From NCBI RefSeq assembly GCF_021049245.1, contig NZ_CP088020.1:2362001-2426000 (forward strand): a DNA stretch of 64,000 nucleotides. Direction: 5' to 3'. The DNA comes from Radiobacillus kanasensis. GTDB taxonomy: Bacteria > Bacillota > Bacilli > Bacillales > Amphibacillaceae. Below, piece after piece: positions 1 to 8,591 of the stretch. A model generated the notes under the pieces. It saw nothing but the letters and a program-made list of their open reading frames with translations, ran no database searches and was not told the DNA's origin. How positions within the stretch are numbered: position 1 is the stretch's first letter; every line of letters begins with the position of its first letter. The translations under genes were made by a program, and so were the position numbers.

Positions 1-1347
1 TTCCGCATCCTGTTTATAGTCAAAACGAAGCTTACGTAAAATATCTGCCGCTTCTTCATTAGAAATAGATGTTCCAAGTCTGTCATTTACTTTTGAAACA
101 TTCATTTCTACCGTTTTTTCTTGTTTATCCAATTCATCATGCTCCACAACGCCACTTAAAACGGAACCATTTGCATATTGGCTAAGTAATTGACATGCAC
201 GAAGCCCAGCCAAACGAACACGATTCGGATCTACTCCTTTTTCAAAGCGAGCACTTGATTCACTACGAAGTCCGTGATCCTTAGATGCCGTTCGAACTGC
301 TGCCGGACTGAAATAGGCTGCTTCTAGTAATACCGTTTTGGTACTGTCTGAAACCTCGGAATTTGCTCCACCCATTACACCAGCTATAGCGACTGGTTCC
401 CTTCCATTCGTTATCACTAAGTGATCAGATGTTAACGTTCTTTCTTGATCATCCAACGTTTGAATGGTTTCTCCGTCTTTCGCACGTCGTACGACGACTT
501 CCTTAGAACCAAATTGATCGTAATCAAAAGCGTGTAATGGCTGCCCATATTCAAGTAGAACGTAGTTCGTTATATCAACCACATTGTTAATCGGACGGAT
601 GCCAGCTGCGATTAAATAGTTTTTCATCCATAATGGAGACGGACCAATTTCAATGTTTTCAACAACAAAAGCTCCATAGTAAGGATTCAGATCCTTGGCT
701 TCTACATGAACGGAAACTTTATCGCTAGCTTTATTATCCAGGGTATCTACATCCACCTCAGGTAACTTGATCGGTAAATCTAGAATCGTTGCTACTTCAT
801 AGGCGACCCCTAGCATACTAAGCGCATCAGAGCGATTTGGAGTTAATCCTAATTCTAGGATGGCATCATCTAAATTAAGCTCGCCCATCGCGTTGGCACC
901 AACCTCTACATGGTCCGGGAAAACAAAAATACCTTCTGCTACGTCTTTTGGTACAAATTTTTCTTCAATACCAAGCTCTTGCAAGGAACAAATCATCCCA
1001 TTGGATTCGACGCCTCTGAGTTTTGCTCTTTTAATTTTAAAGTTTCCAGGTAATACGGCACCTGGTTTGGCAACGGCTACCTTTTGTCCTTGCGCGATGT
1101 TTGGGGCACCACAAACGATTTGCAGGACTTCTTCCCCTACGTTTACTTGACAAAGGTTTAATTTATCAGCATTTGGATGCTTTTCACACGATTCGACATG
1201 TCCAACAACGACATTCGTGCTTTGCTCTGCTACATACTCAATACCTTCCACTTCAATACCAGACTTTGTAATCTTTTCTGCCAATTCGTCTGGGGAAATG
1301 CTACCTATATCTACATAATTTTTCAACCAATTTAAGGAAACAAACAT
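1..1347 (-). CDS. pheT: Phenylalanyl-tRNA synthetase beta subunit, N-terminal part (cut by window start)
   Basis: This is the beta subunit of the alpha2-beta2 phenylalanyl-tRNA synthetase, which charges tRNA-Phe in the cytoplasm. About 449 codons are visible; the C-terminal end and stop codon lie outside the window. Translation starts [15 protein letters not shown], as is usual for bacterial PheT. A tRNA-binding (EMAP-like) domain follows at about residues 40-150, with the [10 protein letters not shown] motif, and then the B3/B4 editing region. The ATG is at 1345-1347, preceded by a GGAGGGG ribosome binding site. pheS lies 16 bp upstream on the same strand, so the two are one operon under the T-box further upstream. 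Family identity is very secure. Confidence 0.97.
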   Translation of the reverse strand, partial: MFVSLNWLKNYVDIGSISPDELAEKITKSGIEVEGIEYVAEQSTNVVVGHVESCEKHPNADKLNLCQVNVGEEVLQIVCGAPNIAQGQKVAVAKPGAVLPGNFKIKRAKLRGVESNGMICSLQELGIEEKFVPKDVAEGIFVFPDHVEVGANAMGELNLDDAILELGLTPNRSDALSMLGVAYEVATILDLPIKLPEVDVDTLDNKASDKVSVHVEAKDLNPYYGAFVVENIEIGPSPLWMKNYLIAAGIRPINNVVDITNYVLLEYGQPLHAFDYDQFGSKEVVVRRAKDGETIQTLDDQERTLTSDHLVITNGREPVAIAGVMGGANSEVSDSTKTVLLEAAYFSPAAVRTASKDHGLRSESSARFEKGVDPNRVRLAGLRACQLLSQYANGSVLSGVVEHDELDKQEKTVEMNVSKVNDRLGTSISNEEAADILRKLRFDYKQDAE

Positions 1348-1363
1348 GTTTTCCCCTCCTTCT

Positions 1364-2398
1364 TTACGCTTTGTGGTATTGCTTTAAGAATCGGATATCA
1401 TTCATATAGAAATGACGAATATCATCTACGCCATACTTCAACATCGCAATACGCTCCGGTCCCATACCGAAAGCAAATCCATTGTACACTTTTGGATCAT
1501 AGCCCGCCATCTCTAATACGCGCGGGTGCACCATTCCTCCGCCGAGAATCTCGATCCATCCTGTTCCCTTACATACAGAACATCCCTCTCCGTTACAAAC
1601 CTTACAAGAAATATCCATTTCTACCGAAGGCTCTGTAAACGGGAAGAAACTAGGGCGTAAACGGATTTCACGATCCTCGCCAAACATTTGTTTCGCAAAG
1701 CGATTTAGCACGCCTTTTAAATCACTCATACGTACGTTCTTATCTACATATAAACCTTCGATTTGTGTAAACTGATGCGAGTGTGTCGCATCGTCTGTAT
1801 CTCTTCGATACACTTTCCCAGGACAAATCATTTTTACTGGCTTTCTTCCTTCATAAGCACCCATCGTACGCGCTTGAACAGGAGAAGTATGTGTACGAAG
1901 CAACAGCTCTTCTGTGATATAGAAAGAGTCCTGCATATCACGTGCAGGATGCCCCTTCGGAAGATTCAATGCTTCAAAGTTATAGTAGTCTGTTTCTACT
2001 TCTGGACCTTCTTTGATTTCAAATCCCATTCCGATAAATAAGTCTTCAATCTCTTCGACGATGCTCGTGAGTAAATGTGGACCACCGACCTGAACAGGTC
2101 TTCCAGGTAACGTGACATCAATCGTTTCTTCCGCTAATTTCTTTTCTAGCTCTTCCGCTTCTAGCTTTTCTTTCTTTTCATCAAGGGCGTCGGAAATAGC
2201 TTCTCTTACTTTGTTTGCTAATTCTCCAATAATTGGTCGCTCTTCCTTCGATAATTTCCCCATTCCCCTTAAAACCTCGGTAATGGGTCCCTTCTTCCCA
2301 AGATACGCAACGCGAATATCTTGAAGATCCTTCAACGTATCACTATTGGTTACTTTGTCTAACGCTTCAGTCTTCAGTTCTTCTAACCGTTCCTTCAT
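1364..2398 (-). CDS. pheS: Phenylalanyl-tRNA synthetase alpha subunit
   Basis: PheS is the catalytic alpha subunit of class II phenylalanyl-tRNA synthetase. The 344-residue length is normal for the family. It has an N-terminal helical coiled coil (about 1-85) that grips tRNA, then the class II core. Motif 2 is visible as [19 protein letters not shown] and motif 3 as [15 protein letters not shown]; a Cys-rich insertion ([14 protein letters not shown]) is typical of Bacillus-type PheS. The ATG at 2398 has a GGAGG site 7 nt upstream. It is the first gene of pheST, and its expression should be set by uncharged tRNA-Phe through the T-box at 2452-2700. Confidence 0.98.
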   Translation of the reverse strand: MKERLEELKTEALDKVTNSDTLKDLQDIRVAYLGKKGPITEVLRGMGKLSKEERPIIGELANKVREAISDALDEKKEKLEAEELEKKLAEETIDVTLPGRPVQVGGPHLLTSIVEEIEDLFIGMGFEIKEGPEVETDYYNFEALNLPKGHPARDMQDSFYITEELLLRTHTSPVQARTMGAYEGRKPVKMICPGKVYRRDTDDATHSHQFTQIEGLYVDKNVRMSDLKGVLNRFAKQMFGEDREIRLRPSFFPFTEPSVEMDISCKVCNGEGCSVCKGTGWIEILGGGMVHPRVLEMAGYDPKVYNGFAFGMGPERIAMLKYGVDDIRHFYMNDIRFLKQYHKA

Positions 2399-2451
2399 GT
2401 AGGAACCTCCTCTTCTTTAAATCGTTTCGTTATACCGAAATTTTGGACAAA

Positions 2452-2700
2452 TAAAAAATCCCATCCCATAAAAAGGGACGAGATTATAATCGCGGTACCA
2501 CCCTTGTTGGCATCAAACATGCCCACTCGAGTTTTGATAACGGTTTGAAAACCGGAACATCTTTACTTGCATCGGCAAGGTCCAAATGTCAGCTCCAGAG
2601 TGAAATTCTATAATTGCTTCGATTGAAATACTTTCAGTCTATGGTATTTCATTCCTTAAATCGAGGTTAGCAACTATATACTGTAATCCTTCAACGCTTT
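2452..2700 (-). ncRNA. T-box leader of pheST
   Basis: On the minus strand the conserved T-box antiterminator core AGGGTGGTACCGCG lies at 2491-2504 (complement), immediately before a terminator and about 90 nt before pheS. A long structured stem I region fills 2520-2700. T-box RNAs bind the matching uncharged tRNA and choose antitermination; here tRNA-Phe is inferred from the downstream gene. I did not resolve the specifier codon by eye. Confidence 0.93.
2455..2485 (-). terminator. T-box attenuator terminator of pheST
   Basis: Read on the minus strand, ATCTCGTCCC (2484-2475) pairs with GGGATGGGAT (2467-2458) across a 7 nt loop. The 10 bp stem includes two G-U pairs and is followed by a run of six T. 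This is the competing terminator of the T-box switch. Confidence 0.9.
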
Positions 2701-2729
2701 TTATGAAAATTTAATATCAATTACCACAT

Positions 2730-2758
2730 ATTATATGAAATCTTGTCGATAGTTGCAA
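2730..2758 (-). promoter_or_regulatory. Sigma-A promoter of pheST
   Basis: On the minus strand TTGCAA (2758-2753) and a perfect TATAAT (2735-2730) are separated by exactly 17 nt. The start of transcription would lie near 2723, which gives the T-box leader its expected length. Confidence 0.8.
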
Positions 2759-2776
2759 ACATTTTCCTGTTCGTTT

Positions 2777-3517
2777 TTATGATGTTGCCAAATAATACAA
2801 TAAAACGCCTGTCGCGACACTAACATTTAATGACTCCGCTTTTCCGTAAATGGGGATTCTTACCTTTTCATCAGCCAATTCCGCTACGGAAGAAGTAATC
2901 CCAGCTCCTTCGTTTCCGACGATAAGCGCGGTCTTAGTTGGAGGATTCAATTCAGAATAAGTTACGGAATCTTCTAATGTTGACGCCCACACTTGGAACC
3001 CATCGTTTTGTAGTTCTTTTATTTTGGAAGTCAGCTCTGCTTGAATGATTGGTAAATGAAACAGAGAGCCTTGAGTTGCTCTGACTACTTTATCATTCAA
3101 CATATCAACCGTTCCATCTCCAAGTATGACCCCACCAAAACCTGCAGCATCTGTCGTTCGGATGATTGTACCAAGATTGCCTGGATCTTGTACCGCATCG
3201 ATCAACAAAAGCCTGTTTCCTTTCAGTTGTGCATCACTCTTATGATATACAACTGCTGCTATTCCTTGCGGAGTTTTCGTATCGGCAATATGCTGAAACA
3301 CGTTATCCGTAACATGGTGAATTTCTACACCTTGTATCCATGAAGGGGCATCTACACCTTCCTGTAAAATGACTTCTTGAACCGTCCAGTCACTTTGAAT
3401 TGCTTCCTGTACTAGATGAAAACCTTCGACTAAAAAAGTACCTGTTTCTGTTCTACCTTTTTTCTTCTTTAACTTATTCCATTGCTTTACTTTTGTATTT
3501 TGAGTTGATGTTATCAA
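2777..3517 (-). CDS. ysgA: TrmH/SpoU-family RNA 2'-O-methyltransferase
   Basis: This is a knotted SPOUT-class methyltransferase that transfers a methyl group from SAM to a ribose 2'-OH, probably on rRNA. The N-terminal SpoU substrate-binding domain (about 1-100) contains the FLVEGFHLVQEAI signature. The C-terminal trefoil-knot domain shows DPGNLGTIIRTTDAAG, LIVGNEGAGI and IPIYGKAESLNVSVA, the three classical SpoU motifs. The length of 246 residues fits YsgA. The start is TTG with GAGGAT about 9 nt upstream. It sits between pheS and sspI, as ysgA does in B. subtilis. The exact modified nucleotide is unknown from sequence. Confidence 0.93.
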   Translation of the reverse strand: MITSTQNTKVKQWNKLKKKKGRTETGTFLVEGFHLVQEAIQSDWTVQEVILQEGVDAPSWIQGVEIHHVTDNVFQHIADTKTPQGIAAVVYHKSDAQLKGNRLLLIDAVQDPGNLGTIIRTTDAAGFGGVILGDGTVDMLNDKVVRATQGSLFHLPIIQAELTSKIKELQNDGFQVWASTLEDSVTYSELNPPTKTALIVGNEGAGITSSVAELADEKVRIPIYGKAESLNVSVATGVLLYYLATS

Positions 3518-3606
3518 GTACTCTTCATCCTCACTTCAGCTGTTCTCTATTTTATTCTTCTCCTATCATACATATTTTGTTTCTTAGAGGTCAAACTACA
3601 CTTATA

Positions 3607-3762
3607 AGTGCGTGTTCAAAAAGGAGGATAAAAATCGCAAAGAAATTCAAGGCGGCGCAGCTTCGAGTACCGGAATGTATGATTATGGATACATGAGGAA
3701 CGGAGAAGCAAGCCAACGCAGAAGTTCAAAGTGATTTTTACCGGACTTTTTGAACATCCTCT
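3607..3762. repeat. Dispersed repeat family A, copy A1 (156 bp)
   Basis: The element begins AGTGCGTGTTCAAAAAGG and ends ACTTTTTGAACATCCTCT. Its ends form imperfect terminal inverted repeats: TGTTCAAAAAG at each end, then GGAGGATAAAAA or TCCGGTAAAAA. The interior shares TTCAAGGCGGCGCAGCTTCG and GGAGAAGCAAGCCAACG with copies A2 and A3. It lies in the divergent gap between ysgA and sspI. No coding potential or target-site duplication is evident. Confidence 0.85.
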
Positions 3763-3786
3763 ATAACTATTAAATGAGGTGGTAGA

Positions 3787-4002
3787 ATGGATTTAAACTT
3801 ACGCAAAGCCATCCTGGAAAACATTTCGGAAAATGATGAGCAGCAAATGCAAGCTACAATTGTCGATGCGATTCAAAGTGGCGAGGAAAAAATGTTACCA
3901 GGTTTAGGTGTTTTGTTTGAACTAATTTGGCAGCAATCCGATGACAATGATCGTCAAGAAATGCTAACAGCCCTTGTTCAAGGGGTTAAGCAAACCCATT
4001 AA
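3787..4002 (+). CDS. sspI: Small acid-soluble spore protein SspI
   Basis: SspI is a minor small acid-soluble protein of the spore core, made in the forespore. The 71-residue protein begins [13 protein letters not shown] and carries the [13 protein letters not shown] segment conserved in SspI. The ATG is preceded by GAGGTGG. It is divergent from ysgA, as in B. subtilis. In B. subtilis the gene is under SigG; here repeat copy A1 ends only 24 bp before the start codon, so any promoter must lie within or beyond the repeat. I could not find a convincing SigG promoter. Family assignment is secure. Confidence 0.95.
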   Translation: MDLNLRKAILENISENDEQQMQATIVDAIQSGEEKMLPGLGVLFELIWQQSDDNDRQEMLTALVQGVKQTH

Positions 4003-4010
4003 TTCATAAA

Positions 4011-4047
4011 GATGGAGGAGCACAATGAGTGCTTCTCTTCTTTTTTT
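4011..4047 (+). terminator. Rho-independent terminator after sspI
   Basis: GGAGGAGCAC and GTGCTTCTC form an imperfect stem with an AATGA loop, followed by a run of T, starting 9 bp after the sspI stop. Confidence 0.8.
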
Positions 4048-4189
4048 ACATAAAAAAAAAGAAAAACAGTAACCTTACTTGGATTCAAACATTATTACTG
4101 ATGGGACTTAACAACATTTGGTTGTTGCTAAAATCACCTAGTTAGACTAAAATTATATCCATAAATATGATCGGAATTGGGGATGCGTA

Positions 4190-4828
4190 ATGGATATTAA
4201 ATCGATGCAAAGTTTGATTCAACTACAAGCTATGTCTCTATTCAATCAATCAAGTGGCTCTTTTTCGTCAAGTTCTCCTACGATAGAGAGTGCTTTTCAA
4301 AAAATATTAAACATGCAGCTATCTCAACTGTCCACGTCTTCTACAAGTGGTACAACGAATGGTTTATACAGTGCGGCGAATAACTTTCCGATTTACTCCT
4401 TCTCATCATCACTTCAACCTACGATGCAACTGCAATCCGTAACCGCACCGAAAGATATAGAAGCTATTATTGACAAAGCAGCAGCGAGGTATGGAGTAGA
4501 TAAAAACTTGATTTCATCTGTTATTAAAACGGAATCTAATTTTAACGCAAATGCTGTAAGCCATGCTGGAGCTCAAGGTCTCATGCAGCTCATGCCAGCG
4601 ACAGCAAGAGGATTAGGTGTGAACAATTCGTTTAATCCTGAGGAAAATATTATGGGTGGAACAAAATATTTAAGACAAATGCTTGATAAGTATGATGGAA
4701 ACACTACCTTAGCGGTTGCTGCTTATAACGCAGGCCCAGGTAATGTAGACAAATACAATGGGATTCCACCATTTGTTGAAACGCAAAATTATGTGAAGAA
4801 AGTGTTAGGTTCTAGCACACTTGTTTAA
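4190..4828 (+). CDS. Lytic transglycosylase with SLT domain (YjbJ/CwlQ-like)
   Basis: The enzyme should cleave the MurNAc-GlcNAc glycosidic bond of peptidoglycan. Residues 1-90 are a Ser/Thr/Gln-rich, low-complexity leader without a clear signal peptide, as in YjbJ (CwlQ) of B. subtilis. The SLT domain spans about 90-205, with catalytic Glu115 in [13 protein letters not shown], then [13 protein letters not shown] and [11 protein letters not shown]. It starts at ATG 4190 after GGGGATG. It stands alone between two terminators and is convergent with ysdC. A muramidase activity, as reported for CwlQ, is possible too. How it is exported is not visible. Confidence 0.88.
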   Translation: MDIKSMQSLIQLQAMSLFNQSSGSFSSSSPTIESAFQKILNMQLSQLSTSSTSGTTNGLYSAANNFPIYSFSSSLQPTMQLQSVTAPKDIEAIIDKAAARYGVDKNLISSVIKTESNFNANAVSHAGAQGLMQLMPATARGLGVNNSFNPEENIMGGTKYLRQMLDKYDGNTTLAVAAYNAGPGNVDKYNGIPPFVETQNYVKKVLGSSTLV

Positions 4829-4830
4829 AA

Positions 4831-4866
4831 AAGAACGTGAGAGTTATTACTTCTCACGTTCTTTTT
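4831..4866. terminator. Bidirectional terminator between the transglycosylase gene and ysdC
   Basis: A 12 bp perfect stem, AAGAACGTGAGA with TCTCACGTTCTT, has a 9 nt loop. There is an A-run on its left and a T-run on its right, so it can serve both convergent genes. Confidence 0.9.
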
Positions 4867-4871
4867 TCATG

Positions 4872-5957
4872 TTATCCAAATGTAATTTCTTTTACTTTAT
4901 CCGCATCTAATCCTTTAATCACTTCGACTAAAAGTTTCACCGTGTTTTCAAAGTCATCTTCATGTAGGATGGATGCATGTGTATGAATATAACGAGTTGC
5001 TATCGTAACCGATAATGCTGGAACGCCGTTAGCTGTTAAGTGAATCGGACCAGAGTCCGTTCCTCCACCCGGAAGAGAAGTGTATTGATAAGGAATGTTG
5101 TGCTTGTCGGCTGTATCAATGACAAAATCACGCAATCCTTTATGGGAAATCATGGTGGCATCGTACAAGACGATTTGTGGTCCATCCCCTAAATTATTGT
5201 CTGCATCTTTATCTGAAATTCCTGGTGTATCTCCGGCTATACCTACATCGACTGCGAAGCCGATATCTGGTTGAATGGCTTGTGCGGATGTTTTAGCACC
5301 ACGCGTTCCTACTTCTTCTTGTACAGTTCCTACTCCGTACACGACGTTCGGATGGTCTTCCTCTTTTAGACGTTTCAAGACTTCAATCGCAATCGCTAAT
5401 CCGATCCGATTATCCCATGCTTTCGCCAGTAAAAGCTTTTCGTTTTTCATTTGTGTAAACTCAAAGTAAGGCACAATAGAATCACCAGGTTTCACACCGA
5501 ATTCCATTGCCTCTTCCTTGCTAGATGCACCGATATCTACAAACATATCTTTAATCTCCACTGGTTTCTTTCTAGCTTCTGGAGAAAGAATATGTGGAGG
5601 CTTCGAACCGATAACACCAGTAACGTCTCCTTTGCTCGTCAAGATCGTTACGCGTTGTGCCAACATGACCTGGCTCCACCATCCGCCTGTCGGTTGGAAA
5701 TAAAGGAATCCTTTATCATCAATTCGAGTTACCATAAAACCAATCTCATCTAAGTGACCAGCCACCATAATCTTAGGACCATCTTTTTTGCCAACTTTTT
5801 TCGCAATCAAACTTCCTAAATTATCGGTGTACACTTCATCCGAGTATGGTGTAATGTACTTTTTCATTACATCTCTGGCTTCTTTTTCGTTTCCAGGTAT
5901 TGCTCTAGCATCTGTTAACTCTTTTAACATCGTTAGTTTTTCATTAAGCTCTGCCAT
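4872..5957 (-). CDS. ysdC: M42-family metallo-aminopeptidase
   Basis: This cytoplasmic co-catalytic metalloenzyme of the M42 (glutamyl aminopeptidase/cellulase M) family trims peptides from the N terminus. The family's two-metal ligands are visible in order: VAGHLDEIG (His), AWDNRIGLA (Asp), [12 protein letters not shown] (catalytic and metal Glu), AVDVGIAGD (Asp) and TRYIHTHAS (His). The 361-residue length is normal. The ATG at 5957 follows GGAGG. The gene keeps the neighbourhood of B. subtilis ysdC, next to ysdB. The preferred substrate cannot be read from the sequence. Confidence 0.94.
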   Translation of the reverse strand: MAELNEKLTMLKELTDARAIPGNEKEARDVMKKYITPYSDEVYTDNLGSLIAKKVGKKDGPKIMVAGHLDEIGFMVTRIDDKGFLYFQPTGGWWSQVMLAQRVTILTSKGDVTGVIGSKPPHILSPEARKKPVEIKDMFVDIGASSKEEAMEFGVKPGDSIVPYFEFTQMKNEKLLLAKAWDNRIGLAIAIEVLKRLKEEDHPNVVYGVGTVQEEVGTRGAKTSAQAIQPDIGFAVDVGIAGDTPGISDKDADNNLGDGPQIVLYDATMISHKGLRDFVIDTADKHNIPYQYTSLPGGGTDSGPIHLTANGVPALSVTIATRYIHTHASILHEDDFENTVKLLVEVIKGLDADKVKEITFG

Positions 5958-6031
5958 ATGTATAGACCCTCCTTCGATGTTAACTCACTTTTCAAGTATA
6001 GTCCTTCTTACAGCTTTTCTCAAAACATATA

Positions 6032-6520
6032 CTAATATCCACTGTTTTGGCGAGAGTGGTTAATTTCATTTTTCGCAACATAGGCTTGGTATGTTGCTTC
6101 TTCATCAAACCCAAGATATGTTCCTACATCTAAATAGGAATTAAATAGTTGTTGGTAATGCTCTTCTGTCGCATGGTTTTTAAAGAGCGAAATGGCGTCA
6201 AATACATGGTTAAATAAGGCCGTCAAGTCGGACATATCTTGCTTCTTGTCCATATCCGATTGGTATGTAAATCCTTTATTCAAACCGAGCGACAAGATAA
6301 AATGAACTCCATCCACATATTCCTCTAAAATCACGTCACGTTCACTTGGTGCCTTCGTGCTCCAAAATTTAAAGCATCTCGTTTCATTGGCTAGTTCTCC
6401 TACTTCAACAAACAAAGCAAGTATCTTTCTTTCGAATAAATCCTTTTTATCTAGACCATGTTTCGTTTCTATATGATGATCCAATTCTCGTTGCATGTTA
6501 AATAGCTTTTCCCAATTCAC
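6032..6520 (-). CDS. Dimeric all-alpha dUTP diphosphatase
   Basis: This enzyme probably hydrolyses dUTP to dUMP and pyrophosphate, keeping uracil out of DNA. It belongs to the all-alpha NTP pyrophosphatase (dimeric dUTPase/MazG-like) superfamily: the metal-binding EVGELANE and EEYVDGVHFIL helices are clear. A longer frame is open up to 6610, but I chose the GTG at 6518-6520 because AGGAGGG lies 6-7 nt upstream. The resulting protein, VNWEKLFNMQRELD onward, is 162 residues and matches the usual N terminus of this family. It is divergent from ysdB. Exact nucleotide preference is inferred. Confidence 0.87.
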   Translation of the reverse strand: MNWEKLFNMQRELDHHIETKHGLDKKDLFERKILALFVEVGELANETRCFKFWSTKAPSERDVILEEYVDGVHFILSLGLNKGFTYQSDMDKKQDMSDLTALFNHVFDAISLFKNHATEEHYQQLFNSYLDVGTYLGFDEEATYQAYVAKNEINHSRQNSGY

Positions 6521-6569
6521 ACGAATCCCTCCTGTTTTTTCGATTATATCATGTTCATCTAAAAAAAAG

Positions 6570-6596
6570 TGAAACTTATTGGGGTTTGGTTTCGTA
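6570..6596 (+). promoter_or_regulatory. Sigma-W (ECF) type promoter of ysdB
   Basis: TGAAAC at 6570-6575 and CGTA at 6593-6596 are separated by 17 nt, the classic extracytoplasmic-stress promoter pattern of Bacillus. In B. subtilis ysdB belongs to the SigW regulon, so pattern and context agree. Confidence 0.8.
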
Positions 6597-6642
6597 AGCA
6601 ATACTACCATAAGGACTCTGTACGAGTAGGGAGATAAAAGCG

Positions 6643-7035
6643 ATGATTATTATCTTATTCCGATTGTTAATCCTGATAGCTTTAGTCATCATTGTGTACA
6701 CCGCATATGAGTATGTAAGGAGCCCGCTTCGAAAACTAGAAAGAGCTAAAAAAATAAAGAGCTTTTATTATCTGGATGACCCGGATAATGTGAAAAAAAA
6801 TCTTATGATGACGTATAAGGGAATGGTTTTTGAAGGGGAAAAATACATTGGTGCAACGGAACAGTCCTTTGATGTTGTAAGTATTAGTGTGCAGGTGAAG
6901 GATCCTCAAGACCTTCAAGGACTAGAACGAAATGATTTGTATTTTCTAGAAAAAGAGCTACTAATTCGCTACCCACAAGCTGAAATAGACTGGAAGTATC
7001 CCATCAATGAACTATTAACCGCAATCAAAAACTGA
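6643..7035 (+). CDS. ysdB: Sigma-W pathway protein YsdB
   Basis: This small membrane-anchored protein of unknown biochemical function is known in B. subtilis as a SigW-regulon member. One N-terminal membrane helix (about 3-23, rich in Ile/Leu/Val) is followed by a cytoplasmic domain beginning VRSPLRKLERAKKIKSFYYL. The 130-residue length matches YsdB. It has its own sigma-W-type promoter 50 bp upstream, is divergent from the dUTPase gene, and is followed by a terminator shared with ytxB. I infer a role in envelope stress from regulation only. Confidence 0.9.
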   Translation: MIIILFRLLILIALVIIVYTAYEYVRSPLRKLERAKKIKSFYYLDDPDNVKKNLMMTYKGMVFEGEKYIGATEQSFDVVSISVQVKDPQDLQGLERNDLYFLEKELLIRYPQAEIDWKYPINELLTAIKN

Positions 7036-7036
7036 T

Positions 7037-7071
7037 AAATGCCTGGATTCTTTTAGAACCCAGGCATTTTT
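7037..7071. terminator. Terminator between ysdB and the convergent ytxB-like gene
   Basis: AAATGCCTGG pairs with CCAGGCATTT, followed by T on the plus strand. The hairpin overlaps the last codons of the convergent gene. Confidence 0.85.
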
Positions 7072-7682
7072 GAATGCTTGTTGGCTGGTACAGCCACCTC
7101 TTGTTTCCTTGTCTTCTTTTCAGGGAAAAATTCTTCCCACTTAATAATGATTTCTTTTCGACGAATTAAGTATATGCATGGAAGTAGGATACATAAAGCT
7201 GCTACGATCATGACTGGAGATAAGTTCGACATCCATTGTCCGAAAGCTGTATATGCAATGGCTAACGGAATATTTGAGAAGAAAGATGACCTCATGTATT
7301 CCTTGGCATTTGCAGAAATCTCCAGTAAACAAAGGGATAGTAAATGAAAGTGAACAAATGGAATTAAACGTAGTAAGGCGACTTGCAGTATCGTCACCCT
7401 GGTGTGCTCTCCTATTATTTTACTCTTCATATAGACTAATCTTTGATACGTTTTAGGCATTCGTTGGATCATGTGGTAAAACACGTAGCTAGATAATGTT
7501 ATTCCGATGATGGAATAAATCGAACCGGTAACTGCTCCAAACAATAATCCTCCAGATATACAAATAAAAGCGACAGGTAGAAAAAACAAAGGTCTAAGGA
7601 TGTGAAAGCTAATGAATAAAAGCGGAGCAAATAACCCACCCTTTTCAACAATGGCCATCAAGTAGGTACCTAATAGCTCCAT
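7053..7682 (-). CDS. ytxB: TVP38/TMEM64-family membrane protein (YtxB-like)
   Basis: This is a polytopic membrane protein of the TVP38/TMEM64 (DedA-like, VTT-domain) family, whose members are implicated in lipid scrambling or membrane homeostasis. Its 209 residues contain about five hydrophobic segments (about 5-30, 35-60, 90-120, 130-150 and 155-175), with SGGLLFGAVTGSIYSIIG in the conserved core. In B. subtilis ytxB sits between ytxC and dnaI. Here that place (13330-14393) holds only repeats and this gene is 6 kb away, so I treat it as a displaced ytxB. The symbol is therefore less sure than the family. Confidence 0.75.
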   Translation of the reverse strand: MELLGTYLMAIVEKGGLFAPLLFISFHILRPLFFLPVAFICISGGLLFGAVTGSIYSIIGITLSSYVFYHMIQRMPKTYQRLVYMKSKIIGEHTRVTILQVALLRLIPFVHFHLLSLCLLEISANAKEYMRSSFFSNIPLAIAYTAFGQWMSNLSPVMIVAALCILLPCIYLIRRKEIIIKWEEFFPEKKTRKQEVAVPANKHSKMPGF

Positions 7683-7719
7683 GGTTAGCCTCCTTCATAG
7701 ATGTCTCCTTAAAATTTCA

Positions 7720-8189
7720 TGTTCAAAAGGAGGATAAAAAGCGCAAAGCACTTACTCTTATAAACATGCTTGGATGTAAGTATAAGTGTGACTAAGGCTC
7801 TTCCTCACTCCGTTCGTCAATCGCCAAGTCTTCTTTAAATTTCAAGGCGGCGTAGCTTCGAGTACAAGCTCGTTGCTTCGGAAGCATAATCACCGCACGC
7901 AGAAAAAGTGCTTCTCTTTTTCAAGGACCGGACTTGCACAGGATGTGCTGACTTCTGCGTTGTGCACAAATGTTTTCGGTGGGGCGAGTAACCGCAGTCC
8001 CAGGACGTGCGCGATTTTAGCAGAAGATCCACTATTCCTTTCAGATACTTGAGGAAGGCCACTTCAGCCTTGCACCGAGGAATCTTACTTCCTCGAAAGT
8101 GCTAGAAGACACAGGTGCACCGGTCTTTTGAGAAACAAGCCAGCGCAGAAGTTCAAAGCGATTTTTACCGGACTTTTTGAACGTCCTCT
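7720..8189. repeat. Dispersed repeat family A, copy A2 (about 470 bp, expanded)
   Basis: It has the same ends as A1: TGTTCAAAAGGAGGATAAAAA on the left and TTTTTACCGGACTTTTTGAAC on the right, then GTCCTCT. The interior holds the A-core (TTCAAGGCGGCGTAGCTTCG), a block shared with A3 (GGACTTGCACAGGATGTGCT), extra unique sequence, and module D at 8068-8120. An open frame at 7835-8062 runs through the repeat and is not a gene. The element fills most of the gap between ytxB and ysdA. Confidence 0.85.
8068..8120. repeat. Nested module D, copy inside repeat A2
   Basis: A block of about 53 bp begins CCTTGCACCGAGGAATC and ends TAGAAGACACAGGTGCAC. Nearly the same block is nested in a family C element at 13700-13750. 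Its outer ends are complementary (TGCACC and GGTGCA), so it can fold on itself. Confidence 0.8.
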
Positions 8190-8243
8190 TTAAAGATATG
8201 ACATAAGACGAGCCTTTATGACAAGAACAGGATAAAAGTTTCC

Positions 8244-8519
8244 CTATCTAGTTCCAAGCCAATATAAGACAAGTGCATGTAAAATGACCAAAGCAGGGAG
8301 CCCAAGCTTGAAACTGTTATGCTTCGTTTTATGACGAAACAGCTCCATTCCAATAAACCCACCTAAAGAACCACCAATCCAAACCCATAACCAAATGGTT
8401 CGCTCTGGGGTTCTCCTTTTCCCTTTACGTGCTTGAGCTTTGTCAAAACCCATGATTCCAAAGGAGATTAAATTAACAATAATAAGATACAAAACTAATA
8501 TGTACAAATGAATCCCCAC
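8244..8519 (-). CDS. ysdA: DUF1294 small membrane protein YsdA
   Basis: This 91-residue integral membrane protein of the DUF1294 family has three hydrophobic segments (about 3-22, 42-60 and 70-88). Between them is a basic loop, FDKAQARKGKRRTPERT, and the WVWIGGSLGGFIGM segment conserved in the family. It is downstream of rplT as in B. subtilis, but a terminator separates it from that operon. The start is uncertain: the GTG at 8519 is very close to its GAGGA, and a TTG four codons later is possible. No function is known. Confidence 0.85.
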   Translation of the reverse strand: MGIHLYILVLYLIIVNLISFGIMGFDKAQARKGKRRTPERTIWLWVWIGGSLGGFIGMELFRHKTKHNSFKLGLPALVILHALVLYWLGTR

Positions 8520-8553
8520 TCCTCATTTTAAAACCATACTTAGCCTAAAAAGT

Positions 8554-8585
8554 AAAAAAAGCCATCCTCTTCAAGAATGGCTTTA
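8554..8585 (-). terminator. Terminator of the infC-rpmI-rplT operon
   Basis: On the minus strand AAGCCAT and ATGGCTT form a 7 bp stem with an 11 nt loop, followed by a run of T, directly after the rplT stop. Confidence 0.85.
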
Positions 8586-8591
8586 TCTGTC

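Noticed and set aside
2112..2324. Plus-strand frame opposite pheS
   Set aside because: It is antisense to a well-conserved coding region and has Ser/Phe-rich composition typical of a shadow frame. The same holds for the many other antisense frames in the window.
7835..8062. A 75-codon open frame on the minus strand
   Set aside because: It lies wholly in repeat A2, crosses module boundaries and has no ribosome binding site. Repeats of this sort are often misannotated as hypothetical proteins.
3607..8189. Insertion sequences with transposase
   Set aside because: Inverted ends exist, but no transposase or remnant was found in any copy, so I call these non-autonomous repeats.
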